Below are positions 5,987-11,894 of a DNA stretch of 11,894 bases, one piece after another (the stretch's first letter is position 1; every line of letters begins with the position of its first letter). The DNA is taken from the NCBI GenBank assembly GCA_947463665.1, contig CANHUD010000048.1, positions 1-11,894 of the forward strand. The letters are read 5' to 3'. The notes beneath the pieces were generated by a model. It was given only the letters and a program-made list of their open reading frames with translations, was not told the DNA's origin and did no database searches. This DNA comes from Sphingobacteriales bacterium. Its GTDB lineage: Bacteria > Bacteroidota > Bacteroidia > Chitinophagales > Chitinophagaceae. The translations under genes and the position numbers were made by a program.

Positions 5987-8044
5987 CTAAGAGCGATTTT
6001 TCGGATATCGGGCAGAGCGGTAAAAACGTATTCTTCGGATCGAGCCTTTGAAGGGATTGACCCGGTTAAGACGCATGCCCAGAGCGGTATTCCCGGATGT
6101 AAACGGGTAGATTGAGATTTGACCCTCCCCTGTTTGCTGACCGTTCACGAAGCATTGCATATTTGTCCCGTCCCAGGAGAGTGCGAGTTTGTACCACGCA
6201 TTGGTCCGATACCTGAGTGAGGAGTCCATCAGCGTCAGGCGTTCGCCCGTAATACCGTTTTTCAGGAAAACATCCGGGTACCAGTGTCCATCTTTTGTAA
6301 GCCTTGCCTCCAGTGTCACACGGTTTCCGTCTTCATCTTCTGCATGCAGGATGCGCGGCTCTTTTGAACCATCCCTATCCGGGCGGAACGTCAGCTCAAT
6401 GGTAGTGGCAGGCCAGTTCTGAAAAGGGATGGCCGGCAGAATCAGTCCGTCTTCGAGACCATTGAATTCAACTGATCTCCCAGGTCCGAATCCTTTCAGG
6501 ATGGGCCGGCCTAATGTGAGCGGTTTGGATCTGAGCAGGTGTTGGGGCGTCCATACAATCCGTTTGGGTTTGTACTGTTGAAGAAACCCGATAAGACTTT
6601 GCATGTTCCGAACATACAGAGGTGTTGAAATATATTGCTGGTCAGTGGTATCCCGAAAGGGCGAGGTATCCGTATCATCACCCACAAAGGTAGAAGCATA
6701 TCGTTCAGTGGGAGCGGCCTCTACCCCATCGCCTATATAGGGATGGCTGATCATGACGTGCTGATCCAGCCATCGGCCTTTACTATCAATAGAGGAGAGT
6801 ATGGGACGAATGTCATCGTCTGAAATATTTCTTTCACGGGTTGGATGTGAAGCCTGTTGGAAAGCGGCTTTCAGGGTTTCGAGAGGCAGACTGGATTTGC
6901 CCGACATATGAGCCAGTAGCCGTTGATCAGACGAATCGGTATAATAATTTCCATGGACCACATTAGAACCTCTTCGATGTACGTACAAGGGCTTTTGAGT
7001 AAGTGTATCTATAAATAACGGATGCGTGAAACGGCCATGGGAATTGCCTTTCAATCGGGTATTTTCAAGCCATTGAATGGCGTTGGGTACAGTCTGGAGG
7101 TATTTCTTATCGCCGGTGATGCGGTAAAAACGCAGGAGCAGCAGAGCGTTTTGAAAGGTGGTGCGTGGCAGATAGGCGGCGGGCTCATAGGATCGGGCGC
7201 CTGCTACATGCAGATTGGAATCGTATTGTTGCCCCCATGCGCCTATGGGTTTCTGGGAGAGCAGATAGAAGTCCATCCCTTTCCGAATGCGGGCGTTGAG
7301 GGAAGTATCACCAAGTGCATCTCTGCACCGGATGAGGAAGCTGATGTTTTCCCAGATCACATCGTCGTTGAACGTATGAAATGAGGTGTAATCCGGTTTT
7401 CCGTTTTTGGAAAAATCGTAGCGAAGCGGAAACCGCTGTGGCCAGCCACCGTTTGGGTACTGGCTGATACAGATGAAGTGGATGGCTTTATCCAGCGCAG
7501 CTTTGATAAGAGAGTCTTTTTTCAGCAGGTAAAGCCGGAGCAGGAAACGGGCTGCACCGGAGGTGACATCGTCATCAAACGTATCGTTGCCATAAAAATG
7601 CTGAAATTCTTCCAGTCGCCAGCCATTTTTACCGATTGTAGCGTACCATTGTTTTAGAGAAGTTTCGCCGTTAAGGTCGATCATATAGTTCCAGCCACCG
7701 TTCGGGCTTTGTCCGTCGATGAGGGTAAGAGCCGACTGCCTTGCCCAATGATAATAATCCTCATCGTTGGTTGCGGCATGCGCATCCAGCAATACATTGC
7801 CCACGCTTACAGTGCCGCCATCCTGCACCCAGATCATGGAAGGATAGGCTTCCATTTCCCCCCAGCGTCGGGATTTATCGGGCAGGTAATACCAAACGAA
7901 CCCGCCGTTCAGGCTGATGCTGTCCATCATGTAACGGGTGGCCGCTTTCATGACCGTTTTGGTTTTACGGGTCAATTGCGGTGGCTGAGCGAAGAGGGAC
8001 AGGCCACAGAAGAGGCAAAGGATGAAGCAGAGGGATTTCTTCAT
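5987..8044 (-). CDS. PL10-like pectate lyase with C-terminal LamG-type domain
   Basis: The 685-residue secreted protein has a signal peptide at 1-19/20 (MKKSLCFILC..LFAQ). Residues about 25-495 form an alpha/alpha-toroid-type catalytic region with repeated NGG[FW] motifs (46-49, 115-118, 198-201). It contains the PL10/Pec_lyase marks PNGGWPQRFPL (197-207), FHTFNDDV (222-229), AWGQQYD (269-275) and ARSYEP (283-288). PL10 enzymes cleave polygalacturonate by calcium-dependent beta-elimination. Residues about 518-680 resemble a concanavalin-A-like LamG module (YKLALSWDG at 618-626, then CFVNG), probably for carbohydrate binding. The segment where PL10 enzymes usually carry an arginine-rich ARFYD-type motif is changed here (GRFTHPLFID, 337-346), so activity or product preference may differ. 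It follows the cupin by 11 nt; the pairing with a KdgF-like protein supports a pectin role. It ends with TAG at 5989-5987. Confidence 0.85.
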   Translation of the reverse strand: MKKSLCFILCLFCGLSLFAQPPQLTRKTKTVMKAATRYMMDSISLNGGFVWYYLPDKSRRWGEMEAYPSMIWVQDGGTVSVGNVLLDAHAATNDEDYYHWARQSALTLIDGQSPNGGWNYMIDLNGETSLKQWYATIGKNGWRLEEFQHFYGNDTFDDDVTSGAARFLLRLYLLKKDSLIKAALDKAIHFICISQYPNGGWPQRFPLRYDFSKNGKPDYTSFHTFNDDVIWENISFLIRCRDALGDTSLNARIRKGMDFYLLSQKPIGAWGQQYDSNLHVAGARSYEPAAYLPRTTFQNALLLLRFYRITGDKKYLQTVPNAIQWLENTRLKGNSHGRFTHPLFIDTLTQKPLYVHRRGSNVVHGNYYTDSSDQRLLAHMSGKSSLPLETLKAAFQQASHPTRERNISDDDIRPILSSIDSKGRWLDQHVMISHPYIGDGVEAAPTERYASTFVGDDTDTSPFRDTTDQQYISTPLYVRNMQSLIGFLQQYKPKRIVWTPQHLLRSKPLTLGRPILKGFGPGRSVEFNGLEDGLILPAIPFQNWPATTIELTFRPDRDGSKEPRILHAEDEDGNRVTLEARLTKDGHWYPDVFLKNGITGERLTLMDSSLRYRTNAWYKLALSWDGTNMQCFVNGQQTGEGQISIYPFTSGNTALGMRLNRVNPFKGSIRRIRFYRSARYPKNRS

Positions 8045-8055
8045 GCCGGGTGATA

Positions 8056-8403
8056 TTATTTCAGAAAGTCCTGCCGGGCCGGAGCAAATACATCGACCAA
8101 CATTCCTTCTTCGAGTGCCACTACCCCGTGGATAAGATCAGGTGCAACGAAGAAGCAATCCCCGGCTTTGAGGATGGTTTTTTGTCCATCGAGTGTTACT
8201 TCAAAAGAGCCGGATTGAACGAAGGTGGCCTGACGGTGTACATGGTGATGCAGGGATCCTATGGCATCTTTTTCAAATTTCACGCAGACCATCATGAGGT
8301 GGTCATCGTAACCAAGGATTTTTCGCTGGACACCGGGATCAACGGTTTTCCATTCAATCGAATCGGCTGAAATGAAGGCGGGGGAAGCGTCAGGTAGGTT
8401 CAT
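8056..8403 (-). CDS. kdgF: KdgF-like cupin, unsaturated uronate metabolism
   Basis: The 115-residue single-domain cupin has no signal peptide, so it should be cytoplasmic. KdgF proteins speed the opening of 4,5-unsaturated galacturonate, released from pectate-lyase products, to its linear keto form. The metal site is visible as H-x-H-x-H-x-Q (His52, His54, His56, Gln58) plus a distal histidine (His92, in APDLIHGV), and the C-terminal DVFAPARQDFL resembles the ending common in KdgF proteins. It is the first gene of a three-gene operon with the pectate lyase 11 nt downstream, and that context strongly favours the KdgF role over other small cupins. It is divergent from trpB2. The cupin fold is certain; the exact function is well supported but inferred. 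Confidence 0.8.
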   Translation of the reverse strand: MNLPDASPAFISADSIEWKTVDPGVQRKILGYDDHLMMVCVKFEKDAIGSLHHHVHRQATFVQSGSFEVTLDGQKTILKAGDCFFVAPDLIHGVVALEEGMLVDVFAPARQDFLK

Positions 8404-8507
8404 GATTAATGATTGATTTTAAAATTAAGGATTATGTGGGAGACACTGTTTTTTCTTTGAATGCGCAATCTTTCATAAATTGATTTTTCAATCATCAACC
8501 CAGCAAC
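8404..8507. promoter_or_regulatory. Divergent promoter region, cupin operon / trpB2
   Basis: This 104-bp AT-rich gap must drive the pectin operon leftward and trpB2 rightward. It contains an inverted repeat ATTGA-TTTT-TCAAT at 8479-8492 and a TTTTAAAA palindrome at 8417-8424. A TTTG at 8456-8459 stands 16 nt before TAAATTGA (8476-8483), a poor match to the Bacteroidota -33/-7 pattern for trpB2. No promoter is assigned with confidence, and neither start has a Shine-Dalgarno. Confidence 0.3.
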
Positions 8508-9875
8508 ATGACGAAAAAAATCTTTTTGAACGAGACGGAAATGCCCCGTCAGTGGTACAACATTGTGGCGGATATGCCTAATAAACCTCTTCCTCCTTTG
8601 CATCCGGGTACTAAGCAGCCGGTTGGGCCGGAGGATCTGGCTCCTTTATTCCCCATGGAGCTGATCAAACAGGAGGTATCTGCAGAGCGCTACATTGACA
8701 TACCCGATCAGGTTAGAGATATTTACAGGATCTGGAGGCCTTCTCCCCTGTTCAGGGCCACTGGCCTGGAGAAATTACTGGATGCCCCGGTAAAGATCTA
8801 TTACAAGTATGAAGGGGTGAGTCCGAGTGGATCACATAAGCCCAATACGGCTGTTCCACAGGCGTATTACAACAAGCAGGAAGGTGTAAAAAAGATTACT
8901 ACGGAAACGGGAGCCGGGCAATGGGGTACGGCGTTGAGTTTCGCCTGTCAGCAGTTTGGTATTGAGTGTGATGTGTACATGGTGAAAATCAGTTATGATC
9001 AGAAGCCATACCGTAAGATCATGATGAACACCTTTGGAGCAAATGTGTATGCCAGTCCGAGTACCCGTACACAGGCAGGCCGGAATATATTAGAGCAGGA
9101 CCCCCACTCTACCGGAAGTTTAGGCATTGCGATTTCCGAGGCTATAGAGATGGCTGCACAGGATCCGAACACCAAGTATGCACTCGGTTCGGTATTGAAT
9201 CATGTACTGATGCACCAGACCATTATTGGACAGGAGGCTGAAAAGCAACTGGAGATGGCCGGAGATTTTCCGGATGTGGTGATTGCACCGCTTGGAGGCG
9301 GTTCAAACTTTGCGGGTATTGCGTTTCCGTTTCTACGGCACAATCTCACTAATGGTGGCAAAGTACGGGCAGTAGCGGTGGAACCAGCTTCGTGTCCAAA
9401 GCTTACCAAAGGAAAGTTCATGTATGATTTTGGAGATACCGCCGGCTACACCCCGTTGTTGCCGATGTATACACTCGGACATAATTTCCGGCCTGCGGCC
9501 ATACATGCCGGCGGATTGCGGTATCATGGAGCGAGTGTATTGTGTTCTCAATTGTTGAAAGACGGATTGATAGAAGCACAGGCATTGCAGCAGCTGGAGT
9601 GTTTTGAGGCAGGTGTGTTGTTTTCCAAGGCGGAAGGCATTATTCCGGCACCGGAGGCAACGCATGCTATTGCGCAGGTAATCCGGGAAGCTCAACAGGC
9701 GAAACTGGAAGGGAAACAACGAACGATTTTATTCAATTTATGCGGACATGGATTTGTGGACATGCAGGCATATGCGGATTATTTTGATGGCAAGCTGAGC
9801 AATCATGAATTCTCAGACGAAGAATTACATGGGAAGCTGCCGGAGATTGAAGCTTTACAGCCGCAGGGATCGTAA
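8508..9875 (+). CDS. trpB: TrpB2-type tryptophan synthase beta chain
   Basis: This 455-residue pyridoxal-phosphate enzyme condenses indole with serine to form tryptophan in the cytoplasm. The PLP lysine is Lys111 in the SGSHKPN motif (107-113). The catalytic glutamate is Glu133 in ETGAGQWG (133-140), and the phosphate-binding loop is GGGSN (263-267). The length, the long N-terminal extension before the RPSPL segment (77-81) and the KPYRKIMM region (166-173) fit the TrpB2 branch rather than the roughly 400-residue TrpB1 that pairs with TrpA. No trpA or other trp gene is in the window, which agrees with the idea that TrpB2 enzymes often act alone, for example in indole salvage. The ATG at 8508 has no Shine-Dalgarno. 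It is divergent from the pectin operon and followed by its own terminator, so it is probably monocistronic. Confidence 0.95.
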   Translation: MTKKIFLNETEMPRQWYNIVADMPNKPLPPLHPGTKQPVGPEDLAPLFPMELIKQEVSAERYIDIPDQVRDIYRIWRPSPLFRATGLEKLLDAPVKIYYKYEGVSPSGSHKPNTAVPQAYYNKQEGVKKITTETGAGQWGTALSFACQQFGIECDVYMVKISYDQKPYRKIMMNTFGANVYASPSTRTQAGRNILEQDPHSTGSLGIAISEAIEMAAQDPNTKYALGSVLNHVLMHQTIIGQEAEKQLEMAGDFPDVVIAPLGGGSNFAGIAFPFLRHNLTNGGKVRAVAVEPASCPKLTKGKFMYDFGDTAGYTPLLPMYTLGHNFRPAAIHAGGLRYHGASVLCSQLLKDGLIEAQALQQLECFEAGVLFSKAEGIIPAPEATHAIAQVIREAQQAKLEGKQRTILFNLCGHGFVDMQAYADYFDGKLSNHEFSDEELHGKLPEIEALQPQGS

Positions 9876-9884
9876 ATGAGAACG

Positions 9885-9914
9885 AAGGCCGCCACCAGTG
9901 GGCGGCCTTTTTTT
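9885..9914 (+). terminator. Rho-independent terminator of trpB2
   Basis: AAGGCCGCC (9885-9893) pairs perfectly with GGCGGCCTT (9901-9909) around a 7-nt loop and runs into seven T (9908-9914). It lies 9 nt after the trpB2 stop. There is no T run on the opposite strand, so it works in the plus direction only. Confidence 0.93.
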
Positions 9915-10005
9915 ATAGTAAATTCTAACCATACCTGCATAAAAGTACCATAGAAAACGTTGGAGAAATGAATCCTATCTTGTTAGCAGTAACCCTTTCC
10001 CAGAC
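9915..10005 (+). promoter_or_regulatory. Upstream region of the porin-like gene
   Basis: About 90 bases lie between the trpB2 terminator and the porin start and must hold the porin promoter. I see no clear TTTG/TAnnTTTG pair (TATCTTGT near 9975 is a weak match), no repeat and no Shine-Dalgarno. Confidence 0.3.
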
Positions 10006-11355
10006 ATGAAAAATTTAGTATTGTTTCTAATGGCGTTTTCTGTATATCTGGCAGCCCATGGTCAGAAGAAGCCGCCTCCCGGCGTATTGCGTTTTAACCT
10101 GAATGATTCCGGTACCCGGTACATTCAGGCTGTATTGTCGAACCAGACATGGATACGATTGAATGAAAATAATCCTGGCAGTCTGCGCAATGGGGAATCC
10201 GTATTAAATAGTTTTGATATAGGATTGCGCAGAACGAGATTTCAGCTTTTTGGCGAGGTGGCGGAAAGGACATTTCTGTACTTTCAGATGGGACAGAATA
10301 ATTTCAATGCTGTTTACAATAGTACGGGCAATCGGAAGATGGCCTTTTTCATTCACGATGCCTATTCTGAATATCGGTTATCTTCCCGCAATCAATTAAA
10401 AGTTGGAGCTGGTCTCACCATTTTTTCCGGGCTATCCAGGTTTTCGCAACCCAGTGTGAACAATTCTTTGAGCATGGACATACCTGTTTTTGCGCAAACA
10501 ATAGTGGATCAAACCGATCAGTTTTCCAGAAATCTCAGCATTTTTGCGAGAGGTCAGATTGGAAAGGTAGATTATCGACTGATCTTGAGTGATCCGTTTG
10601 TGATAACGTCCAACGGACAACCTACACCGGCATTATCTACAGCAAGCCAGTTTTATCCCGGGGCACACACATTTATGACGCAGGGATTGTTTATCTATCA
10701 GTTCTGGGATCATGAAAGTCATACACTCCCATTTATGCAGGGAACATACATGGGAACAAGGAAGATTTTCAACATTTCCGCAGGATTTATCACACAGCCG
10801 CGTGCCATGTGGCGGTTAGACAAAACAGGAGATACCCTTTACCCGGCTATGAGACACTGGGCGATAGAGAGTTTTTTGGATCTTCCTGTAAGCAGATGGA
10901 AAAAAGCAGTCCTTACTGCCTATGCCGGGTATTTCAATACCAATTATGGTCAGGATTATCTGCGGTTTGTGGGTATTATGAATCCCGCCACTTCCAGCCG
11001 ACTGACATCGGCAAATGGACTGACCGGTCATGGTCCATTACACGGGAATTCTTTTCCGATGATGGGTACCGGACATTCGATACATACGCAGTTCGGGCTT
11101 TTGCTTCCGCAGCGGGATCCAAAACAGGTAACGCGGTTATTGCCCTATGTAATGGCTACTTTTTCATCATTTGAGCGGCTGAGAGGGATGCGTTCTGCCA
11201 TGTATCATTCCGGATTGAACATTCTGTTGAACGGACAAAAGTCGAAACTTACACTGGATTTGCAGAACCGTCCTGTTTTTTCCCTCGTGGATACCAGGAT
11301 TAAAAGGGAAAAACGAAAAAATCAATTGACGCTACAATTTCAGGTAACAATATAA
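10006..11355 (+). CDS. Outer-membrane beta-barrel, porin-like protein
   Basis: The 449-residue protein has a signal peptide at 1-20 (a hydrophobic run ending AAHGQ). The mature part is rich in alternating polar/hydrophobic strands with many aromatic residues, as in a beta-barrel. Examples are RRTRFQLFGEVAERTFLYFQM (within 75-95), SEYRLSSRNQLKVGAGLTIF, a repeated loop-strand pattern to the end, and a final strand QLTLQFQVTI. The first third resembles phosphate-selective porin O/P-like proteins of Bacteroidota, where an arginine-rich first strand pair is followed by F-x-F/Y-Q-x-G-Q-N. I cannot identify the solute. It is flanked by terminators on both sides, so it is a single-gene unit. It could also be an uncharacterised barrel unrelated in function to OprO/P. 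Confidence 0.7.
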   Translation: MKNLVLFLMAFSVYLAAHGQKKPPPGVLRFNLNDSGTRYIQAVLSNQTWIRLNENNPGSLRNGESVLNSFDIGLRRTRFQLFGEVAERTFLYFQMGQNNFNAVYNSTGNRKMAFFIHDAYSEYRLSSRNQLKVGAGLTIFSGLSRFSQPSVNNSLSMDIPVFAQTIVDQTDQFSRNLSIFARGQIGKVDYRLILSDPFVITSNGQPTPALSTASQFYPGAHTFMTQGLFIYQFWDHESHTLPFMQGTYMGTRKIFNISAGFITQPRAMWRLDKTGDTLYPAMRHWAIESFLDLPVSRWKKAVLTAYAGYFNTNYGQDYLRFVGIMNPATSSRLTSANGLTGHGPLHGNSFPMMGTGHSIHTQFGLLLPQRDPKQVTRLLPYVMATFSSFERLRGMRSAMYHSGLNILLNGQKSKLTLDLQNRPVFSLVDTRIKREKRKNQLTLQFQVTI

Positions 11356-11358
11356 AAA

Positions 11359-11391
11359 GAAAAGAGACTGCCGCAGGGACAGTCTCTTTTT
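11359..11391. terminator. Bidirectional terminator between porin and OmpA genes
   Basis: AAAGAGACTG (11361-11370) pairs perfectly with CAGTCTCTTT (11380-11389) around a 9-nt loop, and the stem can extend by two more weak pairs. On the plus strand it is followed by TTCTTTT, and on the minus strand by TCTTTTTATA. It lies 5 nt after the porin stop and about 20 nt after the OmpA stop, so it can serve both converging genes. Confidence 0.9.
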
Positions 11392-11411
11392 CTTTTGACT
11401 TGAACTATCTA

Positions 11412-11894
11412 CTATTTTTCCTGGAGAACGATTTCAACACGGCGGTTGATTTCGGCTTTTTTCTTGTTGTTGATGCGCTGGATCAGTTGATTTTCACCAA
11501 AGCTTCTGGCCTCAACATTGGTAATGTTTACACCCAGATCTTCAAGATATTTCTTAACAGATTCGGCACGCATGGCGGAGAGCGTCATGTTGTAGGCACT
11601 CGGTCCAAACTGATCGGTATGACCGGAGAGAATACAGGCCACATCAGGGTTTTCAGCCATTACGGCTGCTACCTTCTTCAGTACTTCCTGATATTCGGCA
11701 CGCACATTGCTCTTATCGAAATTAAAGTATACGATGAACTGTTGTTTGGCAAAGGGTTTCTTAGACGGGATATCATTGATTGAGAGTGTTCCTACATCTT
11801 TCTTATCCTTTGCACCATCTGTATTGAAGGTGATGGAAACAGAAGGATGTGTTCCATCGTTCACTACGATTTCGTAGTCACGGTTCGCGGAACC
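11412..11894 (-). CDS. OmpA-family protein, C-terminal peptidoglycan-binding domain (partial)
   Basis: The frame is open to the window edge, so only the last 160 residues are seen; the GTG at 11864 is internal, not a start. OmpA C-terminal domains bind diaminopimelate in peptidoglycan and tie the outer membrane to the cell wall. The domain starts around FIVYFNFDKSNVRAEY, followed by ILSGHTDQFG, which holds the conserved ligand-binding aspartate. Next comes NMTLSAMRAESVKKYL, with the conserved arginine, then ARSFGE and NRRVEIVL near the end. The visible N-terminal 60 residues (DYEIVVNDGTHPSVSITF onward) look like a beta-rich linker or the end of another domain. It may be a peptidoglycan-associated or gliding/porin-associated protein; the missing part decides. 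It ends near the shared terminator. Confidence 0.93.
   Translation of the reverse strand, partial: GSANRDYEIVVNDGTHPSVSITFNTDGAKDKKDVGTLSINDIPSKKPFAKQQFIVYFNFDKSNVRAEYQEVLKKVAAVMAENPDVACILSGHTDQFGPSAYNMTLSAMRAESVKKYLEDLGVNITNVEARSFGENQLIQRINNKKKAEINRRVEIVLQEK

Noticed and set aside
7022..8053. Plus-strand ORFs of 120 and 114 residues opposite the pectate lyase
   Set aside because: Both are antisense to a conserved secreted enzyme and lack recognisable domains.
8406..8603. 65-residue minus-strand ORF upstream of the cupin
   Set aside because: Half lies over the trpB2 5' coding region and the rest over the shared promoter region; the translation is basic and featureless.
11400..11783. 127-residue plus-strand ORF over the OmpA domain
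   Set aside because: It is antisense to a strongly conserved OmpA C-terminal domain.
1..11894. CRISPR arrays, tRNA or rRNA genes, insertion sequences
   Set aside because: I saw no regular spaced repeats, cloverleaf-like segments, transposase motifs or terminal inverted repeats.

Overview
The window looks like chromosomal DNA from a Bacteroidota member, plausibly of the Chitinophaga/Niastella type. The assignment is inference. It rests on the gene families (periplasmic Tat-exported Gfo/Idh/MocA protein, S1 sulfatase, PL10-like pectate lyase with a LamG tail, OmpA lipoprotein-type C-terminus, TrpB2), on outer-membrane export signals ending in Q, and on the near absence of Shine-Dalgarno sequences before most starts. 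The window holds nine protein genes, two of them cut by its edges. I found no tRNA, rRNA, CRISPR array or insertion sequence.

Layout. (1) 1-648 (+): C-terminal part of a sulfatase. (2) 701-4000 (-): an AT-rich cassette transcribed leftward. It has a possible 11-residue leader ORF behind a strong Shine-Dalgarno, a PAPS-type sulfotransferase (GTG start), then a 730-residue protein made of two complete cytochrome P450 domains in tandem. All three reading frames are in register, separated only by stop codons. (3) 4073-5359 (+): Tat-exported Gfo/Idh/MocA oxidoreductase, divergent from the cassette. (4) 5354-8403 (-): a tight three-gene operon of a KdgF-like cupin, a PL10-like pectate lyase with LamG tail, and a METTL/Methyltransf_16-type methyltransferase, with gaps of 11 and 9 nt. 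Its 3' end overlaps the Gfo gene tail-to-tail, and a strong hairpin lies inside the methyltransferase 3' end. (5) 8508-9875 (+): TrpB2-type tryptophan synthase beta chain followed by a textbook terminator. (6) 10006-11355 (+): outer-membrane porin-like beta-barrel. (7) 11412-11894 (-): C-terminal OmpA domain, sharing a bidirectional terminator with the porin gene.

How the genes work together. The lyase and the KdgF-like cupin form a coherent pectin/polygalacturonate module: the exported lyase cuts by beta-elimination to unsaturated uronides, and the cupin is expected to linearise the unsaturated monomer. The sulfatase and Gfo/Idh/MocA protein fit the same saprophytic, glycan-degrading lifestyle, but nothing links them directly. 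The sulfotransferase/double-P450 cassette is the most unusual part. Its chemistry suggests oxidation and sulfonation of a small lipophilic or specialised metabolite. Its base composition (about 31-35% G+C in sampled stretches, against about 52-58% in sampled flanking genes) suggests acquisition by transfer. No ferredoxin or reductase partner for the P450s is present in the window.
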